DNA from: an uncultured Subdoligranulum sp.
Lineage (GTDB): Bacteria > Bacillota > Clostridia > Oscillospirales > Ruminococcaceae
Length of the DNA stretch: 64,000 nt
Reading direction: 5' to 3'
NCBI GenBank assembly: GCA_904374465.1
Contig: CAJFFY010000009.1
Location: 100,362-164,361 of the forward strand
A program made the translations under genes and the position numbers. This document shows, in pieces, positions 42,546-50,804 of the stretch. The notes under the pieces were generated by a model that saw only the letters and a list, made by a program, of their open reading frames with translations, was not told the origin of the DNA and ran no database searches. The stretch's first letter is position 1, and each line of letters starts with the position of its first letter.

Positions 42546-44252
42546 TTATTTACAGGCGCTCTCCACCTTGGTGGCAAGCGTCACTTCTCCTTCGGGAATG
42601 TCATACCGTACGGCGGGTATGACGGTGTTGGGGTTGTACAGGCTGGTGTTGGGCCAGGCGTCCAGCACGACGCCGGTGCCGCCCTGCTGCCCGGTCACCA
42701 GGCAGCCCAATTCCCCGTTGTGGGCTTCGGCCCGGGCTCCTTCGGCCGAGGCGGCAAAGCCCGCACAGAATTTGGGCACCGCGAAGCCGCAGTCGTAGGC
42801 CGTGCAGGCAATGCGGCTGCGCACGGTGTGACGGCGCAGGTGCCCCATCCCCTGGGGAACCAGTTCGGTGACGACCGTGATGCCCGCAAAGGGACTCCAC
42901 TGGCTGATGAGGCGTTCTCCCCACAGCTGGAAATGCTCGCTGTGGCGGCGGATGAACACATAGCCGTCGATGACAAAGGCCAGCATGCTGTCCGGGGCAG
43001 CCTGTTCCAGCTGTACATAGCTGCGGGATGCCGAGAACCCGAACCGGGTATTGTAGACGAATTTGCCGTACTTTTCGCTGAACTGGCCGTGTTCGTTCTG
43101 TTCCACCTCGGCGGGGGCGTAGGCGTTCACCTGGCCGTCGGGCAGACGCTGGAAGAGCAGGTCGGCGCTCTTCATGGCATAGAGGGCGGGCAGCTCGGGC
43201 AGCGGGGCCGCCGGGGCCGTCCAGAAGGGATGGTTCTCCGGCAGGGCCATGACCAGGAAGGTCTTCATGCCCCAGTAGGGGCTGCCCGGGGAATTGTATT
43301 TTTCGCTCATATAGAGCTGGGGATAGCCGTAGCCGATGGTCAGCACGCCGTCCCGGTCAAAGATGGGACGGGCGCACCACCACTGCAGGTTGCGCACAAT
43401 GATGCCCTTCATCTCCGGCAGGGGCAGCGGCTCCAGCCCGGCAAAGACACAGGCGGAGTAGAAGGCGCACTGACCGAACCGGTACCCCAGGCTGCGGCCA
43501 TAAGGCAGCGCCGCGCCGTTTTTGTCAAACCAGTAGGCAAATTCCTTACCGAAGGCCAGCGCCCGCTGGCGGAAGGTTTCGGCCCGGGCGGGGTCACGCT
43601 GGGCGGCAAAGACGCTGTACAGCACGCCGTAGTACTGCAGTGCCCAGGGGATGTAGTAATCCCGCTGGGGTTTCACATCCGGTGTGCCGTCGGTGTACCA
43701 GCCGTCGCCCACATACCAGCTGTCCACCTCGTTCAGGTCCCGTTCCATCAGAGCCAGATCGCAGGGCATGCCCACCGAATCCAGTGCCAGGTTGACCAGC
43801 ACCCGGAAGAACAGCCAGTTGCAGTGGGGCAGCTCGTGGTGGTTGATGGTGTCCAGCCAGCGGGCCAGGTTTTCTTTGGCTTGCCGGGACAGGGGATCCC
43901 AGACGATCTGGGGCACTTCCAGCATGGCACAGCCGATGGCCGCCATTTCCACAAACAACTGGTCATAATCCCCGGGATCCCCCCAGTATTCGGGGCCTGC
44001 GGGATCGGTACCGGCGGCCAGACCGCGGCGGTAAATTTCGGCAAAGTGCTCAGCCTTGCCGCCGCCCATCCAGTAGGGGGCCAGCCCCCACAGCGGGCGG
44101 GAGAAGCCTTCCATACCGACGGTGCGGCGGGGATAGCTGACGCCGGTATCGCCCAGCTGCAGCAGCGCGCCTTCCGGCGAATAGAGACCTTCCAGGGGGG
44201 TGAGGATGCGCAGCAGCAGCGCCTCAAAATCCTGACGGTTCTGTAATTCCAT
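42546..44252 (-). CDS. DUF2264 family protein, probable glycoside hydrolase
   Basis: A 568-residue protein of the DUF2264 family. The N-terminal part is an alpha/alpha-barrel-like region (WGLAPYWMGGG, GDYDQLFVEMAAIGCAML, HHELPHCNWLFFRVLVNLAL) and the C-terminal part is beta-rich. As I recall, DUF2264 proteins include beta-glucuronidases placed in family GH154, but I cannot confirm this here. No signal peptide is seen. A GTG at 44261 overlaps the upstream stop; I chose the ATG at 44252, which has GGGGTG at good spacing. Its place between a GH2 beta-glucuronidase and a GH2 beta-galactosidase fits a role in trimming uronic-acid-capped oligosaccharides. Confidence 0.78.
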   Translation of the reverse strand: MELQNRQDFEALLLRILTPLEGLYSPEGALLQLGDTGVSYPRRTVGMEGFSRPLWGLAPYWMGGGKAEHFAEIYRRGLAAGTDPAGPEYWGDPGDYDQLFVEMAAIGCAMLEVPQIVWDPLSRQAKENLARWLDTINHHELPHCNWLFFRVLVNLALDSVGMPCDLALMERDLNEVDSWYVGDGWYTDGTPDVKPQRDYYIPWALQYYGVLYSVFAAQRDPARAETFRQRALAFGKEFAYWFDKNGAALPYGRSLGYRFGQCAFYSACVFAGLEPLPLPEMKGIIVRNLQWWCARPIFDRDGVLTIGYGYPQLYMSEKYNSPGSPYWGMKTFLVMALPENHPFWTAPAAPLPELPALYAMKSADLLFQRLPDGQVNAYAPAEVEQNEHGQFSEKYGKFVYNTRFGFSASRSYVQLEQAAPDSMLAFVIDGYVFIRRHSEHFQLWGERLISQWSPFAGITVVTELVPQGMGHLRRHTVRSRIACTAYDCGFAVPKFCAGFAASAEGARAEAHNGELGCLVTGQQGGTGVVLDAWPNTSLYNPNTVIPAVRYDIPEGEVTLATKVESACK

Positions 44253-44257
44253 CCTGC

Positions 44258-46054
44258 TCACCCCTTATAACCGAAATTGGGGATGGCCAGCCAGCGACGG
44301 CGCAGCAGGTGCGCGGCCAGCTTGGGGCGGCGGTCCCGGGTCAGCACGCCTTTGCGGTTGCCGCCCACCCGCATGGGTCCCTGAATGGTGGCAAAGTCCG
44401 CAAAGTTCCACAGCAGTTCCCCCACAAAGAAGGGACGCTTGTCAATCTCGGCGTTGATGCGCTCAAAATATTCAGCCTGGTATTCCTCGCTGAACATCCC
44501 GGCCCGGGTGTCGTGCAGGCCTTCCACCGTGTCGGCACCGTATTCGGTGAACATGACCGGCTTGCCCTGTTCGGCCCAGAAATCCAGTTCCTCATTCCAG
44601 GCGGCACAGGCGGCGTCCAGGTCACCCGACAGGTTGTACCAGCCGTAGTAGCGATTCAGGCAGACCACATCCATAGTGCGGGTGGTGATGTCCTTGGTGT
44701 AATCGTTCTGGCAGCAGACCAGCGTGACCGGGCGGTCCTGGGGGTCCAGGGCATGGGCCAGCCCGTAAAGGGGTCTCCAATAATCATACGCCGATTTCGG
44801 GAAATGTTCAAGGTCCGGTTCGTTGCCCAGGCTCCACATAATGACACAGGGATGGTTTTTGTCCCGGTCGATCATATCCCGCACCACGTCCCGGTGGTGT
44901 TCCGCAATGGGGAAGGTCTTGTAGGGGTCCTGGGCGGCGCCGGCACCGATGCCCACGGCGGGCGTTTCGTCGATGACCAGGATGCCCTCCCGGTCGCACA
45001 GGTCATAGAATTCCTCGCTGTAGGGGTAGTGGCTGGTGCGCACGGCGTTGGCCCCCAGCCAGTGCAGCAGATTGGCGTCCTTGACATTGAGGCACTGGTC
45101 CAGGCCGCGGCCATGGAAGGCGGAATCCTCGTGCTTGCCGAAGCCCTTGAAGTAGACCGGCTTGCCGTTGAGCAGCACCCTGGTGCCTTCGACACGGATT
45201 TCCCGGAAGCCGAAGGTCTGGTCGTACCGGTCGGCGCCAAAGGTCACCCGGGCGGTGTACAGGTGGGGCGTGCCGGGCCAGGGCTCCCACAGCTGCGGGG
45301 CTTTTACCGTCACGGTACCGGCCGCACCGGACGCCGTGGCCACCACGGTGCCATCGGGCGCCAGGATTTCCAGTTGTGCGGTCCCCTCCCCTTCGGTGTC
45401 CACCCGGTAGTCCAGGCGGCCGTCGTTGTGGGGCACCAGCGTGATGTCCCGGATGTACGCCTTGGGCGTGGTGTAGAGCCACACCGGGCGGTGGATGCCC
45501 GCGAAGTTGAAGAAGTCAAAATTGGGGCGGTTCTGGGGCGCCGCGTTGGCCTTGGCGTGTTCCACCGAGGGGATGCCCGCATTGTCCGAGCCAAAGAAGG
45601 CGATCTGGCCCGGCTCGTTGCCGATGGGCAGGGTGGAATGATCCACCCGGTTGTCGCAGGCCACCGTCAGACGGGCCGGCGTGCCGGGTACCAGCAGGTC
45701 GGTGACATCCGCCTCAAAGGGCAAAAAACCGCCCTTGTGCTCGGCAATCAGCTTGCTGTCCAGCCAGACCCGGGCTTTGTGGGTGACGGCGCCGAAGCGC
45801 AGCACCACCCGCTGGCCGGCACACAGCGCCGGCAGCGTGATCATTTTTTGGTAAAATGCCCAGCCGTAGTGGTCGCGCAGGGCCTTGTCCTCGCCCTGGT
45901 CATTGTAGCTGGCAGGCACGGCCATCCGGCGGGCGCCGGGCAGCGGTTCGGCCGGGCGGACATCCTGCCCGTCCAGGTCGTGGCTGAGGCAGAAATCCCA
46001 CAGCCCATCCTGCGCCACGCAGAGGCGGGCGCCGTTCTGTTGCGGATACAACAT
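44258..46054 (-). CDS. uidA: GH2 beta-glucuronidase
   Basis: A 598-residue beta-glucuronidase. Acid/base E412 lies in MWSLGNEPD and nucleophile E504 in MFTEYGADTVEG, almost the same numbering as the E. coli enzyme. The NxK motif that holds the glucuronate carboxylate is present (N566 and K568 in GNRKGVLTRDRRPK), which separates it from galactosidases. The loop after DETPAVG is short, so it is likely a no-loop or mini-loop type, which prefers larger substrates over small drug glucuronides. No signal peptide is visible. It lies between the GH88 and DUF2264 genes. Confidence 0.95.
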   Translation of the reverse strand: MLYPQQNGARLCVAQDGLWDFCLSHDLDGQDVRPAEPLPGARRMAVPASYNDQGEDKALRDHYGWAFYQKMITLPALCAGQRVVLRFGAVTHKARVWLDSKLIAEHKGGFLPFEADVTDLLVPGTPARLTVACDNRVDHSTLPIGNEPGQIAFFGSDNAGIPSVEHAKANAAPQNRPNFDFFNFAGIHRPVWLYTTPKAYIRDITLVPHNDGRLDYRVDTEGEGTAQLEILAPDGTVVATASGAAGTVTVKAPQLWEPWPGTPHLYTARVTFGADRYDQTFGFREIRVEGTRVLLNGKPVYFKGFGKHEDSAFHGRGLDQCLNVKDANLLHWLGANAVRTSHYPYSEEFYDLCDREGILVIDETPAVGIGAGAAQDPYKTFPIAEHHRDVVRDMIDRDKNHPCVIMWSLGNEPDLEHFPKSAYDYWRPLYGLAHALDPQDRPVTLVCCQNDYTKDITTRTMDVVCLNRYYGWYNLSGDLDAACAAWNEELDFWAEQGKPVMFTEYGADTVEGLHDTRAGMFSEEYQAEYFERINAEIDKRPFFVGELLWNFADFATIQGPMRVGGNRKGVLTRDRRPKLAAHLLRRRWLAIPNFGYKG

Positions 46055-46076
46055 CGTTTTCTTTCCCCCGTTTTCG

Positions 46077-47237
46077 TTACCAGTAGAGCTGCCAGTCCTT
46101 GGTCAGACGGGTCAGCGCTTCCATGTAGAAATAGTCGCCCCAGCTGGTGCACTCGTCCACGCCTTCCGGCGTGCAGGTGTTGTAGGGGCTCTTTTTGCTG
46201 TAGGTGCCGTGGGCCAGCTGGCCGGCGCCGGGGCGCCGGTCCCGCACGGCATAGTGAGCGTCCAGGCTGCCCAGCATCTGGCGGGCCAGGGTGGTGTAGC
46301 CTTCGGCCTCGGCCTGGTCCACATACTTGGCCGCTTCCAGCAGACCGCAGGCCACGATGGCCGCGCTGGAGGAATCCCGCGGTTCCTCGGTGCCGGAGGT
46401 GAAGATCATATCCCAGTAGGGTACCAGGTCCTCGGGCAGGCGGGTCAGGTAGAAGTCCAGCGCCCGGCGGAAGGTGTCGAGATAGGCGGGATTTTTGGTG
46501 TAGCGGTAGCTCAGCACGCTGCCGTAAACGCCCCAGGCCTGGCCGCGGGCCCAGAAGCTGTCGTCCTTGTAACCCTGGCAGGTGGCACCGTGGCTGGGGG
46601 TGCCGTCGGGGTTCATGAAGAAGGTGTGGTAGGTGGAACCGTCCGGCCGGAAGGAGTTGGCCAGGCAGGTGGTGATATGGCGGTGGGCGATGTCGGCATA
46701 CTTGGCGTCACCGGTGACCTCGCTGGCCCAGTAGAGCAGCGGCAGGTTGAGCAGACAGTCGATGATGTAGCGGTAGTTTTCCGGCGCGCCCATCTCGCCC
46801 CAGGCCTGGATGAACTGGCCCTTTGGCTGGAAGCGGGCCATCAGCTGGTCGGCGGCCTTGATGGCGGATACTTTGCCCAGTTCACTGCCGGTCAGTTTGT
46901 AGGCGGCCACGCAGGAGGGGCTGTACAGAAAGCCCATGTCGTGGTGGTCCACCTCGATTTTATGGTCGATGCGGTAGGCGAAGCTTTCCACCAGAGTCTC
47001 GGCGGTATGGCGGAAGGCTTCGTCGCCGGTGCGCTCGTAGGACAGCCAGACCTCACCGGGCCAGAAGCCGCAGGTCCACTGGTTGTTCTCGCAGGCGGGA
47101 TAGAGGCCGTTGACGCTGGAATGGTTCTGGCACCGGTCGGTGTAAAGCGGCAGGTTGATGCGCACCTGGGCCACGGCGCGGTCCAGCGCGGCGGCCGCCT
47201 GTTCGTCGGTCATGACGGGAAGAGCATACGTTTTCAT
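46077..47237 (-). CDS. GH88 unsaturated glucuronyl hydrolase
   Basis: A 386-residue alpha/alpha-barrel enzyme that removes 4,5-unsaturated uronic acid from the non-reducing end of oligosaccharides made by polysaccharide lyases. Catalytic aspartates are D100 in DHHDMGFLY and D160 in YIIDCLLNLPLLYWA; DDSFWARGQAWG is the family signature. The ATG at 47237 follows AGGTG; a longer form from 47255 is less likely. No signal peptide is present. A hairpin lies between this gene and the permease gene upstream. Together with the heparinase-type gene on the other strand it shows that the locus handles lyase products. Confidence 0.94.
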   Translation of the reverse strand: MKTYALPVMTDEQAAAALDRAVAQVRINLPLYTDRCQNHSSVNGLYPACENNQWTCGFWPGEVWLSYERTGDEAFRHTAETLVESFAYRIDHKIEVDHHDMGFLYSPSCVAAYKLTGSELGKVSAIKAADQLMARFQPKGQFIQAWGEMGAPENYRYIIDCLLNLPLLYWASEVTGDAKYADIAHRHITTCLANSFRPDGSTYHTFFMNPDGTPSHGATCQGYKDDSFWARGQAWGVYGSVLSYRYTKNPAYLDTFRRALDFYLTRLPEDLVPYWDMIFTSGTEEPRDSSSAAIVACGLLEAAKYVDQAEAEGYTTLARQMLGSLDAHYAVRDRRPGAGQLAHGTYSKKSPYNTCTPEGVDECTSWGDYFYMEALTRLTKDWQLYW

Positions 47238-47253
47238 ATAAAACACCTCATAC

Positions 47254-47284
47254 AAAAAGGGGCACGGGCCTTATGCCGTGCCCC
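47254..47284 (-). terminator. Hairpin between importer and GH88 genes
   Basis: Stem GGGGCACGG (47259-47267) with CCGTGCCCC (47276-47284), followed by CTTTTTG on the minus strand. It is placed to give partial termination between permease and hydrolase genes. Confidence 0.65.
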
Positions 47285-47297
47285 CTTGGGGTAAAGT

Positions 47298-48158
47298 TTA
47301 GCCTTTCAGGCCCGCGGACGCAACGCCCTGGACGAAATATTTCTGCAGGGCAAGGAAGACGATCAGCACGGGGATCAAAGCGATGACGGAGGCCGCCATG
47401 ATCAGGCCGTACTCGGCGGAGTACTGGCTGATGAACATACGCAGGCCGATCTGGATGGTCTTGAGCTCGGTCTTGGTCAAATAGATCAGGGGGCCGAGGA
47501 AGTCGTTCCAGGTGGAAACGAAGGTGAAGATGGTCAGGGTGGACAGTGCCGGCTTGGACAGCGGCAGCATGATCCGCCACCAGATGCCGTACTCGGACAG
47601 ACCGTCGATACGGGCAGCCTCGCACAGTTCGCTGGGCACACCCTCATAGAACTGCTTCATGAGGAAGACGCCGAAGGCGCTGAAGGCCTGCAGGCAGATG
47701 ATGGCCAGGTGGGTGTTGTTGAGGCCCCAGGAGCGCATCATCATGAACTGGGGCACCATGTAGGCCTGCCAGGGCACCGCGATGGTGGCGATGTAGCCCA
47801 GGAAGAGCGCCTTTTTGCCCTTGAAGTTCAGCTTGGCGAAGGCGTAAGCGGCAAAGCTGGAGGTGAAGAGCTGCAGCAGCGTGACGATAATGGTCAGCTT
47901 GGCGGTGTTGCCGATGAAGGTCAGCAGCGGGATCTTGGTCCAGATGTCCACGTAGTTGCGGGGCCGCGGATTGGAGGGGATCCACTCGATGGGGAAGGCG
48001 AAGACGTCCTTGTTCATCTTGAAGGACGCCGACAGCATCCACAGGAAGGGAATCAGCATGAGCGCCGCGATGACCACCAGCAGTACGTAGATGACGACCA
48101 TCGTCACCCGGTGCTGGGCCTTGGCGGAATGGGATTTGACTGCCATAGTCTGTGCCAT
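47298..48158 (-). CDS. Sugar ABC transporter permease, uronate locus (MalG type)
   Basis: A 286-residue CUT1 permease with six helices, the PFLWMLSASFKMNKDVFAFP segment after the first helix, and the EAA loop CEAARIDGLSEYGIWWRIML. It pairs with the permease at 48177-49094 and the binding protein at 49213-50538. The start ATG follows AGGAGGA. As in the raffinose-type locus, no ATPase gene is present, so a shared ATPase is expected. Confidence 0.95.
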   Translation of the reverse strand: MAQTMAVKSHSAKAQHRVTMVVIYVLLVVIAALMLIPFLWMLSASFKMNKDVFAFPIEWIPSNPRPRNYVDIWTKIPLLTFIGNTAKLTIIVTLLQLFTSSFAAYAFAKLNFKGKKALFLGYIATIAVPWQAYMVPQFMMMRSWGLNNTHLAIICLQAFSAFGVFLMKQFYEGVPSELCEAARIDGLSEYGIWWRIMLPLSKPALSTLTIFTFVSTWNDFLGPLIYLTKTELKTIQIGLRMFISQYSAEYGLIMAASVIALIPVLIVFLALQKYFVQGVASAGLKG

Positions 48159-48176
48159 GATGGGTTCCTCCTTTCC

Positions 48177-49094
48177 TTAGTCGTTGGCGGCAGAGCCGCG
48201 GAACTGTACGATGGTGACGATGAGCACCAGCACGAAGAGCACCATCGAGATGGCGCTGGCGTAGCCGTAGCGCGGGGTGTTGACGAAGGCCACATTGTAG
48301 ATGTCGTAGACCAGCGTCATGGTGGCGTTACCGGGGCCGCCCTGGGTGATCATGTACATCTGATCATACACCTTGAAGGAGGAGATGGTCAGCATGATGA
48401 TGACGAAGAAGGTGGTGGGGCGCAGCTGGGGCAGGATCACATGCCAGAAGATCTGCCACTTGTTGGCGCCGTCCAGCTCGGCAGCCTCGTTGAGCTCCAG
48501 GTTGGTGCCCTGCAGGCCGGCCAGGTAGATAACCATGTAGTAGCCCATGTTCTTCCAGACGCTGAACAGGATGACGGTGATCATGGCCGTGTCCTTGCCG
48601 GCAGCCCAGCGGGGCAGGTTTTCCACACCCAGGGAAGCCAGGACCTGGTTGACAGGCCCCATGGAGGGGCTGAAGATCATGTTCCAGACCGCAGCCACCG
48701 CCACCAGGGACGCCACGTAGGGGAAGAAGGAGACGGTACGGAAGAAGTTGCGGAACTTGACCTTCTGGTTGAGCAGGACGGCCAGGCCCAGGCTGCAAAC
48801 CAGCGTCAGGGGCACGGTGCCCACGGTGTAGACGATGGTGTTGACGAAGGACGCCTTGAAGGTATCGTCGTCCAGCAGGTCGATGAAGTTCTGCAGGCCG
48901 ATGAACTGCACGGCATGCACGCCGTCCCAGTCACAGAAGGCCAGGCCGATGGCAAAGATCATCGGGATCAGGGTGAACACGCAGAAGCCGATGAAGTTGG
49001 GCGCGATGAAACTGTACGCCACAAGACTTTCACGCAGGCTCTTGCTCATCCCTTTCTTTTGGACCGCCGGGGCGGTCTGGGCGGTTTGCGCCAT
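48177..49094 (-). CDS. Sugar ABC transporter permease, uronate locus (MalF type)
   Basis: A 305-residue CUT1 permease with six helices and the EAA loop NEAAELDGANKWQIFWHVIL. An N-terminal tail of about 25 polar residues precedes the first helix. It follows the binding-protein gene after a 118-bp gap that holds a terminator-like hairpin. The pair would import oligosaccharides that contain glucuronate. Confidence 0.95.
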   Translation of the reverse strand: MAQTAQTAPAVQKKGMSKSLRESLVAYSFIAPNFIGFCVFTLIPMIFAIGLAFCDWDGVHAVQFIGLQNFIDLLDDDTFKASFVNTIVYTVGTVPLTLVCSLGLAVLLNQKVKFRNFFRTVSFFPYVASLVAVAAVWNMIFSPSMGPVNQVLASLGVENLPRWAAGKDTAMITVILFSVWKNMGYYMVIYLAGLQGTNLELNEAAELDGANKWQIFWHVILPQLRPTTFFVIIMLTISSFKVYDQMYMITQGGPGNATMTLVYDIYNVAFVNTPRYGYASAISMVLFVLVLIVTIVQFRGSAAND

Positions 49095-49138
49095 AAGTAT
49101 TCCTCCTCAAAACAGCGATGGATGCGGGGTTTGGCCGT

Positions 49139-49171
49139 AAAAAAATCAGGGCGGGCGCTGCTCGCCCGCCC
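49139..49171 (-). terminator. Intra-operon terminator after the binding-protein gene
   Basis: A 9-bp GC stem (GGGCGGGCG with CGCCCGCCC, 5-base loop) followed, after TGA, by seven T on the minus strand. It probably lowers permease expression compared with the binding protein, a common arrangement in sugar importers. Confidence 0.8.
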
Positions 49172-49212
49172 CGATCAGGTTGCGGTTGGGTCAGTTACGG
49201 ACCGAAGGGAAC

Positions 49213-50538
49213 TCAGCCGGCCAGCACTTCCTGCACGCGGCTGTTCATGTTGGCAATGCCATCGTCCACGGTCTCGGCGCCGGTCATGATGGCGTCATGC
49301 TCCTCGTTGAGGACGGTCTCGATCTCGGAGGCCTTGTCGGTGAGGGGCATCTCCAGGTAGACGGCCACGGTGTTCAGCGCTTCCTTGGAAGCTTCGTCGG
49401 TGGGGAAGCCTTCGGTGGCAGCGATGATGTCGTTGATCTGCTCGTTGGAGACGGCCGGGAAGGTGCCGGTGGCGGCGATGGCGGCAGCGCCCTCGTCAGA
49501 GACACACCAGTTGATGAAGTCCGCAGCGGCGGCCTGGTTCTCGGAGTAGGGGTTGATGCCCAGGCTGGTCACAGTGCCCAGAGTGGTGCCGGCTTCGACG
49601 CCTTCCGGATGGGGATACTTGACCATGCCGAAGTTGACGGGCTCGACGCCGTTGGCTTCCGCCTCAGCGTTGTAGGTCTGCAGGGTGGCGATGAACCAGC
49701 TGCCCATGTTGCACATGGCGGCCTGGCCGTTTTCGAAGGCAGCGGAGTAATGCAGGCCGCTGGTCTTCAGTTCGCCGTAGTCGGGCACAACGCCGTCGGC
49801 CTGCTCAGAGAGGACCATCTCGTAGTAAGGCTTCAGGAAGTCGTAAGTACCGTCGATGATGGTGTTCTGGCCGTCCAGGATGCCGAAGAGGGTGACATCG
49901 GAACGCCAGGTGTGGTAGATGTTGCCGTAGGCGCCGGTCTTCTCGGACACTTCACGGATGAGGGCGTCGAACTGCTCCATCGTCATGTCGTTGGTGGGGT
50001 AGTCGATACCGGCCTGGTCGAACATGTCCTTGTTATAGAACAGCACCCAGAAGTCGGAGCGGAAGGGAACGGCGTAGAAGTTGCCGTCCGAAGCGGTCAG
50101 CTGCTCGATCACGCCGCCGAAGTCTGCGGTGTCACGGGTGAGCAGGTCGTTCATGGGAACGAGCATCTCCAGGTTGATCAGGTTGGAGTAACCGGGGATA
50201 TCCTTGATGGTCAGGATGTCCAGCTCGCCGTTGCCGCCGGCCAGCTGGGTGGCCAGCTGGGTCATGTAATCGGTGGAGCCCAGGTCAGTCATCTCAATGG
50301 TGACGTTGGGGTGGCTGGCCATATAGCCGTCCGCCATGGCCTGCCAGTAAGCGGTGGACTCCAGGTCCCACACAGCCCAGTTCAGCGTGACCTGCTCACC
50401 GTCGGTAGCGGTCTCGGTGGTGCCGGCCGCCTCGGTGCTGGCAGCCTCGCTGGTGGCTTCGCTGCTGGTGCTTCCGCCGCAAGCGGCCAGAGACAGCGCC
50501 ATAGCGCCGGCCATCGTCAGTGCCAAAAACTTCTTCAT
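49213..50538 (-). CDS. Sugar ABC transporter substrate-binding lipoprotein, uronate locus
   Basis: A 441-residue lipoprotein: signal peptide to LAAC (cysteine about residue 20), a Ser/Thr/Glu-rich linker of about 25 residues, then a family 1 solute-binding fold (NVTIEMTDLGSTDYMTQLAT, FYAVPFRSDFWVLFYNKDMF). It is the first gene of the minus-strand uronate operon. A TATAAT box lies about 60 bases upstream (50604-50599, minus strand) but no clear -35 box, which fits activation by the neighbouring YesN-type regulator. The ligand is probably an oligosaccharide released by the lyase. Confidence 0.93.
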   Translation of the reverse strand: MKKFLALTMAGAMALSLAACGGSTSSEATSEAASTEAAGTTETATDGEQVTLNWAVWDLESTAYWQAMADGYMASHPNVTIEMTDLGSTDYMTQLATQLAGGNGELDILTIKDIPGYSNLINLEMLVPMNDLLTRDTADFGGVIEQLTASDGNFYAVPFRSDFWVLFYNKDMFDQAGIDYPTNDMTMEQFDALIREVSEKTGAYGNIYHTWRSDVTLFGILDGQNTIIDGTYDFLKPYYEMVLSEQADGVVPDYGELKTSGLHYSAAFENGQAAMCNMGSWFIATLQTYNAEAEANGVEPVNFGMVKYPHPEGVEAGTTLGTVTSLGINPYSENQAAAADFINWCVSDEGAAAIAATGTFPAVSNEQINDIIAATEGFPTDEASKEALNTVAVYLEMPLTDKASEIETVLNEEHDAIMTGAETVDDGIANMNSRVQEVLAG

Positions 50539-50740
50539 ACGTTATTCTCCTCCTTGTTATTTGGGCCTGCCGTGGGGCACGGCCCGTTTGGTGTCTTTAT
50601 TATAGTGAACAACGAGTAAAAAACAGATGGAATTTTTGCGGTAACTTTTGCAAAATTATCATTCTTTGCCCTGCCCGGGGCGGCAAAACCTGTAATTTTT
50701 TTCAAAACCTGCAATTTTTGTAGCCTCTTGCACAATTCCT

Positions 50741-50769
50741 TTGCGTATTGCCTTCCTATTTTGTATAAT
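50741..50769 (+). promoter_or_regulatory. Promoter of the two-component operon
   Basis: TTGCGT (50741-50746) and TATAAT (50764-50769), 17-bp spacer, about 35 bases before the kinase start. The rest of the divergent gap 50539-50804 is AT-rich with no gene. Confidence 0.55.
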
Positions 50770-50804
50770 AAGGGCGTTATTTCCATGAAAGTGAGTTGCT
50801 GCGC

